This document shows positions 16,990-25,084 of a DNA stretch of 64,000 bases, piece by piece. Both the position numbers and the translations under genes were made by a program. How positions within the stretch are numbered: position 1 is the stretch's first letter; each line of letters starts with the position of its first letter. The notes below the pieces were generated by a model that worked only from the letters and a program-made list of their open reading frames with translations, had not been told where the DNA came from and ran no database searches. The stretch spans positions 3,534,001-3,598,000 of the forward strand of contig CBDDLA010000001.1 in assembly GCA_965230485.1 (NCBI GenBank). The letters run 5' to 3'. Source of the DNA: Putridiphycobacter sp965230485. GTDB lineage: Bacteria > Bacteroidota > Bacteroidia > Flavobacteriales_D > Crocinitomicaceae.

Positions 16990-18246
16990 TTAAAAGAGCG
17001 TAAGTTGAGGTGATAGTTGAGATTCATATTTGCTGGTGCCGCTACCTAAAATATGTTGTTTAATTTTATGAGGACTTAAGTCTTGTAAGTATGAAACCTG
17101 CACATTTTTAATAAAATATTTTGCTCTATTCATGGCAATTCCAATTTGTTTTAAATGCGTTTCAGTTAACCTAGAAAATTGTCGAGCATTAATAATTTTA
17201 TGAACAGATTTTGTACCTACACCTGGAATTCGCAATAGCATTTCCTTATCGGCTAGGTTAACATCTACCGGAAAAAGATGCATATTTCTTAAAGCCCATG
17301 CCAGTTTAGGGTCAATGTCAGAGGCCAAATTTGGAAAATCATTATTTACAATTTCGTCAGCACTAAAACCATAAAATCGCATTAACCAGTCGGCTTGATA
17401 AAGTCTATTTTCTCTCAACATGGGAACCGCTGTTCCAATTTGGGGAAGTCGGTCATCAGAACTAATAGGAACGTATCCTGAATAATAGACACGTTTGAGT
17501 TTGAATTGCTTGTAAAAAAAGTCAGAAGTCTGAATAATTTGATGGTCAGACTCTCCACTTGCACCAATAATCATTTGTGTTGACTGACCAGCCGGGGCAT
17601 ATTTTGGTGTACTTTTATATATTTTTTTATCTGCTTTATACTGAATAATTTCATTTCTCACCTTGGCCATTGGTTTAATAAAATCAGAGTGTTTTTTATC
17701 TGGGGCCAATAATTTGAGTCCTTTTTTGGTTGGAATCTCAATATTTACGCTTAATCTATCAGCATATAGCCCTGCTTCTCTCATCAATTCATCTGATGCC
17801 CCAGGAATTGATTTTAAATGAATATAACCATTAAAACGTTCCTCTAGTCTCAGTTTTTTAGCTACCCTTACTAGTCGCTCCATGGTATAGTCGGCATTTT
17901 TAAAAATACCAGAGCTTAAAAATAACCCTTCAATATAGTTTCGTCTGTAAAAACTAATGGTTAAATCAACCACTTCTTGCACCTTGAAGGCTGCTCGTTT
18001 TATGTCATTGCTCTTTCTGGTAACACAATAAGCACAATCGTAAATACAATGATTAGTTAATAAAATCTTCAACAAGGAAACACAGCGACCATCCTCAGTG
18101 TAAGTGTGACAGATTCCCATTCCTGAAGAATTCCCTAAAGTTTTATCCGAATTTGTCCTTTTACTGCCACTTGATGAGCAAGAGACATCATATTTTGCTG
18201 CATCCGCTAAAATGTTGAGTTTCTCTTTAATTCTGTCAAAATTCAT
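16990..18246 (-). CDS. Putative DNA modification/repair radical SAM protein
   Basis: 418 residues. The [4Fe-4S] cluster ligands are C67, C71 and C74 in CIYDCAYC, the C-x3-C-x2-C motif of radical SAM enzymes. Further family marks are GMGICHTYTEDGRC before the cluster, the LFLSSGIF strand and the long YAPAGQSTQMIIGASGESD segment. A helix-hairpin-helix follows near residue 350 (LLRIPGVGTKSVHKII), which points to DNA binding. The family is found paired with DUF4130-type proteins, as here, and is annotated as DNA modification or repair without a known reaction. The gene diverges from a DoxX-family gene, with a long inverted repeat in the shared 82-nt gap. Confidence 0.9.
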   Translation of the reverse strand: MNFDRIKEKLNILADAAKYDVSCSSSGSKRTNSDKTLGNSSGMGICHTYTEDGRCVSLLKILLTNHCIYDCAYCVTRKSNDIKRAAFKVQEVVDLTISFYRRNYIEGLFLSSGIFKNADYTMERLVRVAKKLRLEERFNGYIHLKSIPGASDELMREAGLYADRLSVNIEIPTKKGLKLLAPDKKHSDFIKPMAKVRNEIIQYKADKKIYKSTPKYAPAGQSTQMIIGASGESDHQIIQTSDFFYKQFKLKRVYYSGYVPISSDDRLPQIGTAVPMLRENRLYQADWLMRFYGFSADEIVNNDFPNLASDIDPKLAWALRNMHLFPVDVNLADKEMLLRIPGVGTKSVHKIINARQFSRLTETHLKQIGIAMNRAKYFIKNVQVSYLQDLSPHKIKQHILGSGTSKYESQLSPQLTLF

Positions 18247-18274
18247 TATTTTTGTTTCAAATATAACTCAATAA

Positions 18275-18310
18275 GATTAAATATTAATCATTTTTGATTA
18301 ATATTTAATC
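18275..18310. repeat. 16-bp perfect inverted repeat in a divergent promoter region
   Basis: GATTAAATATTAATCA (18275-18290) and its exact reverse complement (18295-18310) are separated by TTTT. The repeat lies between the divergent radical SAM gene (start 18246, minus) and DoxX gene (start 18329, plus), where no terminator is needed. It may be an operator or an AT-rich cruciform. No TAnnTTTG box was identified on either side. Confidence 0.6.
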
Positions 18311-18328
18311 AAAATAACTAATTGTATA

Positions 18329-18706
18329 ATGAACCGAATAAAAAAAGGCATATCGTATTTGTTTGCTCTAATTCTGCTGTTGAGTGCTGTAATGCATATT
18401 TTAAAACCAGAGTTTTACGCACCACTGATTCCCGACGCTTTTCCAGAATTACTTACTAATATTTTAGTAGCTATCATAGAATCAGTGGTTGGTATTTTAT
18501 TAATTATTGAAAAATATAGATTTATTGGTGGGCTAGGCTTTTTTGTTTTAATGATTGGTTTTCTTCCAATACATGTTTGGGATTTAATGAAGGAAAACCC
18601 AGCCATAGGAAACTCTCCTGCACCAGAAATAAGAGTCGCATTACAGTTTATTCTCATTTATGCTGGTTGGTGGATTTACAACAGCCAAAAATCAATCACA
18701 AAGTAA
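18329..18706 (+). CDS. DoxX family membrane protein
   Basis: 125 residues with four hydrophobic segments (ISYLFALILLLSAVMHIL, LLTNILVAIIESVVGILLII, GGLGFFVLMIGFLPIHVW and a C-terminal ILIYAGWWIY). The arrangement and the motif HILKPEFYAPLIPDAFP match small DoxX-like integral membrane proteins of Bacteroidota. Their role is poorly defined; some relatives are subunits of quinone oxidoreductase or stress-related complexes. It is expressed divergently from the radical SAM gene. A secreted hypothetical protein follows 27 nt downstream and may share the transcript. Confidence 0.8.
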   Translation: MNRIKKGISYLFALILLLSAVMHILKPEFYAPLIPDAFPELLTNILVAIIESVVGILLIIEKYRFIGGLGFFVLMIGFLPIHVWDLMKENPAIGNSPAPEIRVALQFILIYAGWWIYNSQKSITK

Positions 18707-18733
18707 CTATTCGTCACAAGCAAAATTTACCCA

Positions 18734-19342
18734 ATGAAAACAATTGTACTGTTCTTAATGATTTTCTTTTTGGGCGGACACTTATTGGCTCAGAATAGAG
18801 TATTATCAGATTTTATTGTTTTATATAACAACGATACCTTATTTGGTAAAGTAGAGTACATTGATGAACGGGGAGCAGGACGAGACTTCTATAAAAAAAT
18901 TAGATTAACGGACCCTGAAGGAAAAAGAACGAAATACAAACGGAAAAATATTGCTGAATTTCGAGTAAACGGATCTCAATACAAAAGTTTCTGGTTAATT
19001 CAACCCGAGCAATCCTCTTTAGCATTAAGGCTACTTAATCCGCAGTATAATATTGACCCTGAAATTGGTAAACAAGAATTTCTAAAACTTGTTAGCTCAG
19101 GAAAGCTAAGCTGGTACGAACTAGAATGGTTTGATCAAGGAAACAGTGTACTATGTTCCATGTCATTACTTAAAAAAGAAGACGATTCTTTTTTAATAAG
19201 GGCAGATCAAGGTATTTTGGGTTTAAAGAAAAAGGTATTGACGGATTACTTTTTTGACTGTCCAATGCTACAAGATCGCATTAGCCAAAAACATTTTACA
19301 ACAGTTAAAGAAGTGGTGACATTTTACAATAGTGGCTACTAG
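18734..19342 (+). CDS. Secreted hypothetical protein
   Basis: 202 residues with a clear signal peptide (MKTIVLFLMIFFLGGHLLAQ, cleavage after LLAQ). The mature protein starts with strands and turns (DFIVLYNNDTLFGKVEYID), a pattern seen in many uncharacterised Bacteroidota periplasmic proteins. There is no sorting domain at its C-terminus, no lipobox and no enzyme motif. It lies 27 nt after the DoxX gene in the same orientation and converges on the yitT-like gene. Function unknown. Confidence 0.7.
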   Translation: MKTIVLFLMIFFLGGHLLAQNRVLSDFIVLYNNDTLFGKVEYIDERGAGRDFYKKIRLTDPEGKRTKYKRKNIAEFRVNGSQYKSFWLIQPEQSSLALRLLNPQYNIDPEIGKQEFLKLVSSGKLSWYELEWFDQGNSVLCSMSLLKKEDDSFLIRADQGILGLKKKVLTDYFFDCPMLQDRISQKHFTTVKEVVTFYNSGY

Positions 19343-19366
19343 TAATATGGTATTGGTAACTTAAAA

Positions 19367-20281
19367 CTATTCAGTTACATCATGGTATAAGTCTGATGGC
19401 AAGCTTCTATTACCTTTTGCTTTCAAATATTTTCGGAGCACGCCACCCCGAACATGATTGACGTCGAATTCAATGACAAAAGCATCTTTATCAACCAAAT
19501 CAATGGTTCTGTAGGCCTTTCGAGTATCTATTCTGTTGATTACTGTATGAATAATTTGTACATCATCCGTCCGCCCTTTACTGCCATAGCCTTTCTTTCC
19601 ACTATAAATTGTCATACCCTGACCAATAGATCTAATAAGAGAGCGTTGCAGTACATCTGATTTTTTAGAGACAATCATTAAACCCACATAATTTTCAAAA
19701 CCTTCCATCATAAAATCGATTACCTTTCCTGTTACAATAAAAGCGAGAATAGAGTAGAGGGCCACGTCAATTGATAATAGCAATGCCGTAAAACCAAAAA
19801 GAATAATATTAAAAAATAAAATGACCGTGCCTATAGAAATGCCGAAATTCGAATTAATATAAATACCAAGAATTTCAGAACCATCCAAAACAGAACCGTT
19901 TTTTATAGCCAGACCAATGCCAGCACCTAAAAAAATGCCACCGAAAATAGCTGTAATTAACTTGTCGTCAGTAATTTGAGAAAAGTTTTCGAAATGAATA
20001 ATAATGGATAACGCTATTACTGATAGAATGGACTTAAGTAAAATCCGTTTTGAAACCGTAAACCACCCTAAAACAAAAAATGGGACGGTCGCCAGGGGAA
20101 GAATCCATGACAATTCAATGTGTAATAGTTCACTGATTAAAATTGCAATGCCCGTCACACCGCCATCAAGAAAACCATTGGGCAATAAAAAGGCTTTTAG
20201 ACCAATACTTGCTAAAAAAATTGCAAGGCTAATTTGGCCAATCTCCAAAAGTAATTTTTTACTTTGATGTGTTTTTTTCAT
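19367..20281 (-). CDS. YitT family membrane protein
   Basis: 304 residues from the ATG at 20281. A GTG five codons upstream is possible but has no support. About five to six membrane spans make up the DUF161 part (ISLAIFLASIGLKAFLLPNGFLDGGVTGIAILIS at the start; GAGIGLAIKNGSVLDGSEILGIYI in the middle). The C-terminal soluble domain is DUF2179 (YSGKKGYGSKGRTDDVQIIHTVINRID, ending in DVNHVRGG). This two-part layout is specific to YitT proteins, whose transported substrate is unknown. It converges with the secreted hypothetical gene; upstream lies the divergent membrane-protein/regulator operon. Confidence 0.9.
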   Translation of the reverse strand: MKKTHQSKKLLLEIGQISLAIFLASIGLKAFLLPNGFLDGGVTGIAILISELLHIELSWILPLATVPFFVLGWFTVSKRILLKSILSVIALSIIIHFENFSQITDDKLITAIFGGIFLGAGIGLAIKNGSVLDGSEILGIYINSNFGISIGTVILFFNIILFGFTALLLSIDVALYSILAFIVTGKVIDFMMEGFENYVGLMIVSKKSDVLQRSLIRSIGQGMTIYSGKKGYGSKGRTDDVQIIHTVINRIDTRKAYRTIDLVDKDAFVIEFDVNHVRGGVLRKYLKAKGNRSLPSDLYHDVTE

Positions 20282-20387
20282 GGATTTGTATCCCACTGAT
20301 TAATTGAGTTTGAATTTACAATTTTAATCTTATATTTCGACTGTTTGATTGAAATATAACAATGAGCAAAATTTAAATAAAGAAATA

Positions 20388-20419
20388 TTTGGTTTATAAT
20401 GTAAACTAGTTTATATTTG
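20388..20419 (+). promoter_or_regulatory. -33/-7 promoter overlapped by a 12-bp palindromic operator
   Basis: TTTG at 20388-20391, a 20-nt gap, then TATATTTG at 20412-20419 give the best complete Bacteroidota promoter in the window. The perfect palindrome TAAACTAGTTTA (20402-20413) fills the space directly before the -7 box and overlaps its first two bases. The operon encodes a winged-helix regulator, so this is a good candidate for its autoregulatory operator. Confidence 0.65.
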
Positions 20420-20435
20420 TTAAAAACAAATTATA

Positions 20436-20996
20436 ATGGAGACAACAGAAAGTATAAAAATAATAGAGCGAATGCTTGAAGAAAGCAGAAATTCTTTGTC
20501 AAAATATTCATTTCATTTTATATTATGGGCCTTATTGTTAATTCCGTGCGGCATAGTTGAATGGTATTTCTCCGATATTGAATACAGATTCATGATATGG
20601 CCAATTGTTAGTATCATTGGCGGAATTATAGCCGCCATTTACGGATACCAACAATCAAAACGTGAATCTGTTAAAACACTGGCAGGTCGAGTATCTGGTT
20701 TTGTATGGGGAGGTTTTGGTATTTGTATGGTTTTTTGCATATTCTATTCATTATCTTTAAATACACCACCATATACCTTAATTCTGCTCTTGGCTGGTGC
20801 GGCTACTTTTACCACTGGTGGCCTATCAAAATTTAAGCCTTTCATTTTTGGGGGTGTTTTTTTAGTGATAGCTGCTATAGTTTGCGGTTTTATAGTTGCC
20901 ATCCAAAACCAGGGATTGATTTTTTCAGCTGGCTTAGCAGGTGGGTATTTAATTCCAGGTTTATTACTCAGAAAAAAAGAATATGGCCAAGCTTGA
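20436..20996 (+). CDS. Hypothetical multi-pass membrane protein, first gene of a regulator operon
   Basis: 186 residues with a charged N-terminal helix (METTESIKIIERMLEESRNSL) and five to six hydrophobic segments, no signal peptide. It resembles uncharacterised Bacteroidota membrane proteins encoded next to winged-helix regulators. Its stop overlaps the start of the regulator gene by 14 nt, so the two are translated together. The protein may be the sensor or the target of that regulator. No transport or enzyme motif is visible. Confidence 0.75.
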   Translation: METTESIKIIERMLEESRNSLSKYSFHFILWALLLIPCGIVEWYFSDIEYRFMIWPIVSIIGGIIAAIYGYQQSKRESVKTLAGRVSGFVWGGFGICMVFCIFYSLSLNTPPYTLILLLAGAATFTTGGLSKFKPFIFGGVFLVIAAIVCGFIVAIQNQGLIFSAGLAGGYLIPGLLLRKKEYGQA

Positions 20997-21264
20997 CCCT
21001 CTTTTACATCAGGAGCTTCGTTTGAGTATTGTTAGTTTTTTAGCAACTATCGAAAGTGCTGACTTTAATAAATTAAAGGAAGTAACGAATGCTTCAAAAG
21101 GTAATTTGAGTGTTCAAATATCCAAGCTAAAGTCTGCTAATTATATTGAAGTCAAGAAAACATTTAAAAATAATTATCCTCATACAACATGTTCTATAAC
21201 TGAAAAAGGGCAAGCGGCTTTAAATCAATATGTTCAAGAATTGAAAAAATTACTAAACCTATAA
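20983..21264 (+). CDS. Winged-helix DNA-binding transcriptional regulator
   Basis: 93 residues, almost entirely one winged-helix domain of the short MarR-like type: LDPLLHQELRLSIVSFLATIESADFNKLKEVTNASKGNLSVQISKLKSANYIEV, a wing, and SITEKGQAALNQYVQEL. This form often pairs with a small membrane protein gene, as here (14-nt overlap). The recognition helix would be in SKGNLSVQISKL. It probably binds DNA as a dimer. The palindrome overlapping the operon promoter is a natural candidate site. Confidence 0.9.
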   Translation: MAKLDPLLHQELRLSIVSFLATIESADFNKLKEVTNASKGNLSVQISKLKSANYIEVKKTFKNNYPHTTCSITEKGQAALNQYVQELKKLLNL

Positions 21265-21266
21265 AT

Positions 21267-21854
21267 ATGAAAAGCTTAAAAGTAAGTTGGTTGTTAAGTA
21301 TTCTTTTGTGGTGGGGCATCATGGTCAATGCTGAGGAGTCAGACTTTAAACTGTTTAAAGAATCAGATCAATACTCCGGGTTTGGGGGCATATCTTTTGA
21401 TATGTTTCAAGGTAAATATATTATGATTGGAGGAGAAGGAGCCGCCATTTTTAGAAATTTCTATTTTGGAGGGTTTGGTCATTCAGGAAGTATAGGAAAT
21501 TACACTTACCCGCTTTCAAGTACCGCTTACAATTTACAGAGGCGTTCAGGAGGCTTAATGGTCGGAGGGATTTCTAATGGCGACCAGTTTTTGGCAGTAT
21601 ACACCGATTTAAAATTAAGTTGGGATAGGTATGAGGCCAATGCAGAAAGTGCCAATTTAGGATTACCAATAATCAACTATCGAGGGTTTGCTTTTGTCCC
21701 ATCTGCAGGTGTTGCTTTAAGGCCTATTTCCTGGATGCAATTGCGCTTGTCGGCTGGTTATCGTTATTCAGGAGTGATTGATGATGGAGGACTGGAAAAT
21801 GCGCCATATAGTGGTGCCAATCTTAATTTTCAACTTACCTTTGGCGGCTTTTAA
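21267..21854 (+). CDS. Exported hypothetical protein, beta-barrel-like
   Basis: 195 residues with a signal peptide (MKSLKVSWLLSILLWWGIMVNA). The mature part is rich in glycine and aromatic residues with alternating strands (FGGISFDMFQGKYIMIGGEGAAIFRNFYFGGFG; QLRLSAGYRYSGV) and ends in a C-terminal phenylalanine (QLTFGGF), so an outer-membrane beta-barrel is likely. It starts two bases after the regulator stop, as the third gene of the operon, and is followed by a strong terminator. Function unknown. Confidence 0.72.
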   Translation: MKSLKVSWLLSILLWWGIMVNAEESDFKLFKESDQYSGFGGISFDMFQGKYIMIGGEGAAIFRNFYFGGFGHSGSIGNYTYPLSSTAYNLQRRSGGLMVGGISNGDQFLAVYTDLKLSWDRYEANAESANLGLPIINYRGFAFVPSAGVALRPISWMQLRLSAGYRYSGVIDDGGLENAPYSGANLNFQLTFGGF

Positions 21855-21870
21855 AAATTGAATACAAATA

Positions 21871-21903
21871 AAAAATCTCAGGCCAACAACCTGAGATTTT
21901 TTT
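21871..21903. terminator. Bidirectional terminator between convergent genes
   Basis: A 12-bp perfect stem AAAAATCTCAGG / CCTGAGATTTTT with a 7-nt loop and T-runs on both strands. It serves the plus-strand regulator operon and the minus-strand prohibitin-like gene. Confidence 0.9.
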
Positions 21904-21915
21904 GACCAAATATTT

Positions 21916-22725
21916 TTAATTATTTCCCAAAATGAGTGGTAAGCCATCTTTTCCGCCTACAACCACAACTTTTGTATTAGATGATTCCGCTAACTTTAAA
22001 GTCGCTTCGATACCTTTTTCTTGTAAGATATTAGACGTTAAAGAAGCATTCAAAATTCGGTTGGCTTCAGCTTTACCTTCGGCAGCAATTTTGATTCGTT
22101 CAGCCTCTTTTTGTTCTTTTTGTAACCTGAACTCATACTGCAATGACTCTTGTTCTTGTTTGAGTTTTTCTTCAATGGCCATTTTAATTGTTGGTGGCAA
22201 AGTAATGTCTCTCACCAATACTTCATTAACAGCAATATATTGCTTTTGAAGAATCACTTTTGTTTCTTCATCAATTTCTTCTTGAATGACATCACGCTTT
22301 GAAGAATAGATCTCTTCGGGCGTATATCTTCCTATAACGCTTCTTGTTGCGGAACGAATTGCAGGAATTACAATGTCATCAATATAATTGATGCCCTTTT
22401 CTTTATGCAAAAGCGGTAAAACTTTTTTAATAGGTTGAAACTGCAATGTAACGTCCAGTTTAATTTCTAATCCGTTTGAGGATAGTACAGCCATAGTTTC
22501 AGAAATTTTTTGCTGTCTGACTTGATAAACAATCATATCATTCCATGGGGCAATAATATGAAAGCCTTCATCATATGGATGTTCGGTATATACACCACCA
22601 CTAAAGGTTTTAAATAGTACACCATTTTCACCTGCATTAATTGTGACAGACGATTTAAACAATACAATCACAACAATGAGCACCACAATAATAAGTGCGA
22701 TTAATCTTCTAGGTATTTCATTCAT
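21916..22725 (-). CDS. Prohibitin family (SPFH/Band 7) protein
   Basis: 269 residues from the ATG at 22725; an in-frame TTG eight codons upstream falls inside a -7-like box and is rejected. One N-terminal membrane anchor (LIALIIVVLIVVIVLF) is followed by an SPFH domain (INAGENGVLFKTFSGGV, EGFHIIAPWND, the LDVTLQFQP strand) and a long C-terminal coiled coil (EEKLKQEQESLQYEFRLQKEQKEAERIKIAAEGKAEANR). This is the prohibitin layout. Such proteins assemble into membrane rings and are linked to membrane organisation or quality control. The gene follows the MMPL transporter on the same strand and may also use its own promoter. It ends at a shared terminator. Confidence 0.9.
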   Translation of the reverse strand: MNEIPRRLIALIIVVLIVVIVLFKSSVTINAGENGVLFKTFSGGVYTEHPYDEGFHIIAPWNDMIVYQVRQQKISETMAVLSSNGLEIKLDVTLQFQPIKKVLPLLHKEKGINYIDDIVIPAIRSATRSVIGRYTPEEIYSSKRDVIQEEIDEETKVILQKQYIAVNEVLVRDITLPPTIKMAIEEKLKQEQESLQYEFRLQKEQKEAERIKIAAEGKAEANRILNASLTSNILQEKGIEATLKLAESSNTKVVVVGGKDGLPLILGNN

Positions 22726-22746
22726 AATATTCGATTTAATTTTAGA

Positions 22747-22754
22747 CAAATTTA
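22747..22754 (-). promoter_or_regulatory. -7 promoter box TAAATTTG of the prohibitin-like gene
   Basis: Exact TAnnTTTG match on the minus strand that overlaps the stop codon of the upstream MMPL gene. The prohibitin-like ATG is 22 nt downstream, so an independent promoter is likely. Confidence 0.5.
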
Positions 22755-25055
22755 CGACTTCTTTCCGTAGAAAAAAAGGATCAAGACTGGCAGTAAAACT
22801 AAATCGGCAATAACAGCAAAAATTAGGGTTAAGCTAATGAGTAAACCAATGTAAAAGGTGCCTAAAAAATCGCTAAAAAGAAGAAGTAAAAATCCGGCAC
22901 AAATAATTAGGGAGGTCAATATAATAGCACGTCCAGTAGAAAGATAGGTACGTTTTAAAGCATATAAATTAGATTTTCCTTTGTTCAATTCCAGTTTAAA
23001 CTTACTCATAAAATGAATCGTATCGTCTACAGCAATGCCAAAAGCTATGGTAAAAATAATGGCGGTAGATACTTTCAGATCGATTCCTGCATAGCCCAAT
23101 ATAGCGGCCAAAAATAATAATGGTAGAACGTTGGGAACCATGGCAATCAATACCATTCTTATATTTCGATATAATAATCCCATTAATAGAGAAACGATTA
23201 ATATGGCCAGTATTAACCCGTACGTAAGATTGGTGGAAATTGAGGTCATATTTTTATCTAAAACATATCCTGTTCCGGTAACACGAACATCCATTAAACT
23301 TGAATCGATATTTGTATGAATAAAAGATTCAAGTCGCTCCGTTTTCTTGTCAGCAGCTTGTTTACCAATATCTCCCATAGTGCTGGAGATTCTTGTGAAT
23401 CGTCCACTTGAATCGACAAATTGACTTATTCCAGCCTTTTCGCCAAGTTTTATAAACTGCTTCATGAACTTTTTCGCTTCCTTTTCTTTAGGGAATGTAT
23501 AGTATTTTGACTGACCAGCATGTTCGGTCCTATTGGCTATTTTTAGCGCAGAAGCTAAAGAAAAAGTCTGAGCTAATCCAAAATCATTAACCAAAAAAGA
23601 ATCAATTTGATTAATGCTTTTTAAAACCTTATAATCGAATATTTTTTTGCTTGTATCTAATACTTCAACTGAAACTTCAAATGGCCTTAGCCCCATGTAG
23701 GTATCATCAAAATAATTAAACTGCTGTCGCATATAATTATCCTCCCTTAAGTCTTCAAGTAAAAAATAATTCGTCTGGACGCGTTGGAGACCAATAACAC
23801 CTATACCAATCAAAATAATAAAACCAATAAATACTTTTCCTTTGTGTTTTATGATGAGTAAAAAAGATTGATGCAATGTTTTATACCAAAAATTAGATGT
23901 TAAAGGCTTTGCTACCAGTTTAGGAGGTTTTACCAAAACCAGAAGTGATGGCAGAAGTGTATAGGCCAAAACAAATGCAAATAGTACGCCTATAGCTGTA
24001 AAAATACCAAATATCCGAATGGCACCCATTGGCACTGTTAATAAGCTTAGAAAGCCAATAGCAGTAGTAATTGAGGTTAAAAGAGTGGCAAAGCCAACTT
24101 CTTTATATGCCGTTTTAACAGCTTCATTTTTTGGTCTTCCAAGTCGTAATTCATCAATATATTTAGATACCAGGTGAATCACATCAGACATGGCCACCAC
24201 AAACATAATTGATGGAAGAACAGTAAGCACAATGTTAATGGGTTGGTTGATAGCTCCCATAAAACCTACAATCCATAGCATTGATGCAGTAACAATTATC
24301 ATTGGAAGCCAAATCCCCCACCACGATCGGAAGGCAATAAACAGAAAAATAATAATAAGGATAAATGAAAGGCCTATGAAAAACAAGGTTTCAAATTTCA
24401 TTATATCAACATAATAGCTTTGTCCAATGGCACGCCCTGCCATATGATAGTGTTTTATACCATGTTTAATTATCAAATCTTCAATACTAGATTTAAGAAA
24501 ATCACATTTTTTTTTCGACAACTTAGGGGCATGATCAATCTTAACCATTAATCCAGTGGCAGATTGATTAATAAAAAAGTTCTGTATTTCAGGACGACTG
24601 AAAATTCTTGCAGAATCTTGGGCATATTCGCAAGAATCACAAATAGTAATATAAGGTACTTTTATAGCTAGTCTCGAAAAGGGCGTTTTGACAAATTCAA
24701 ATAGGTTTAGCAAGCTAGTGACCCGAGTAACTAGACTGTCTTGCTCTACATCTTTGATAAAATGATCGACTTTTGACAAAAAATCAGTTTGAAAAACACC
24801 AGTTTCATTTTCAAGAGACATAAATACGAAATCATTATCCGTCCCAAATCTTTCTTGATGTTCGTTGAAAAATTTTGTGTCTTTATCCGATTCGGCATAA
24901 AACGCCGTAAAATCGTAGTCAAACTTTAAACTAAAGATACTGTAAACCAAAAAAATGGTAAGAATTGAAACAATAATTAGAACAAGACGGGATAATTTCC
25001 TTAAATCTGTCAACCTTTTATTTTTTTTATTCTCTACAAAGTTGTTAATTTGCAT
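22752..25055 (-). CDS. MMPL/RND superfamily transporter (HAE3 type)
   Basis: 767 residues from the ATG at 25055. A start at 25079 would leave only five bases to the divergent gene, and a -7-like GACTTTTG (25067-25074, minus) precedes the inner start. There are twelve expected membrane spans in two halves: one N-terminal helix, a periplasmic loop of about 200 residues, a cluster of five spans, then the same again. MMPL/RND marks are the AMSDVIHLVSKYIDEL and AFGIAVDDTIHFMSKFKLEL helices, with the intramembrane acidic residues that carry protons. Relatives export lipids, hopanoids or other hydrophobic molecules; the substrate here is unknown. A prohibitin-like gene follows. Confidence 0.9.
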   Translation of the reverse strand: MQINNFVENKKNKRLTDLRKLSRLVLIIVSILTIFLVYSIFSLKFDYDFTAFYAESDKDTKFFNEHQERFGTDNDFVFMSLENETGVFQTDFLSKVDHFIKDVEQDSLVTRVTSLLNLFEFVKTPFSRLAIKVPYITICDSCEYAQDSARIFSRPEIQNFFINQSATGLMVKIDHAPKLSKKKCDFLKSSIEDLIIKHGIKHYHMAGRAIGQSYYVDIMKFETLFFIGLSFILIIIFLFIAFRSWWGIWLPMIIVTASMLWIVGFMGAINQPINIVLTVLPSIMFVVAMSDVIHLVSKYIDELRLGRPKNEAVKTAYKEVGFATLLTSITTAIGFLSLLTVPMGAIRIFGIFTAIGVLFAFVLAYTLLPSLLVLVKPPKLVAKPLTSNFWYKTLHQSFLLIIKHKGKVFIGFIILIGIGVIGLQRVQTNYFLLEDLREDNYMRQQFNYFDDTYMGLRPFEVSVEVLDTSKKIFDYKVLKSINQIDSFLVNDFGLAQTFSLASALKIANRTEHAGQSKYYTFPKEKEAKKFMKQFIKLGEKAGISQFVDSSGRFTRISSTMGDIGKQAADKKTERLESFIHTNIDSSLMDVRVTGTGYVLDKNMTSISTNLTYGLILAILIVSLLMGLLYRNIRMVLIAMVPNVLPLLFLAAILGYAGIDLKVSTAIIFTIAFGIAVDDTIHFMSKFKLELNKGKSNLYALKRTYLSTGRAIILTSLIICAGFLLLLFSDFLGTFYIGLLISLTLIFAVIADLVLLPVLILFFYGKKS

Positions 25056-25084
25056 TGAGTTTAAAATAACAAAAGTCATTTATT

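Noticed and set aside
25056..25079. MMPL start at 25079
   Set aside because: Would leave five bases to the divergent gene and lies upstream of a minus-strand GACTTTTG box; the ATG at 25055 fits better.
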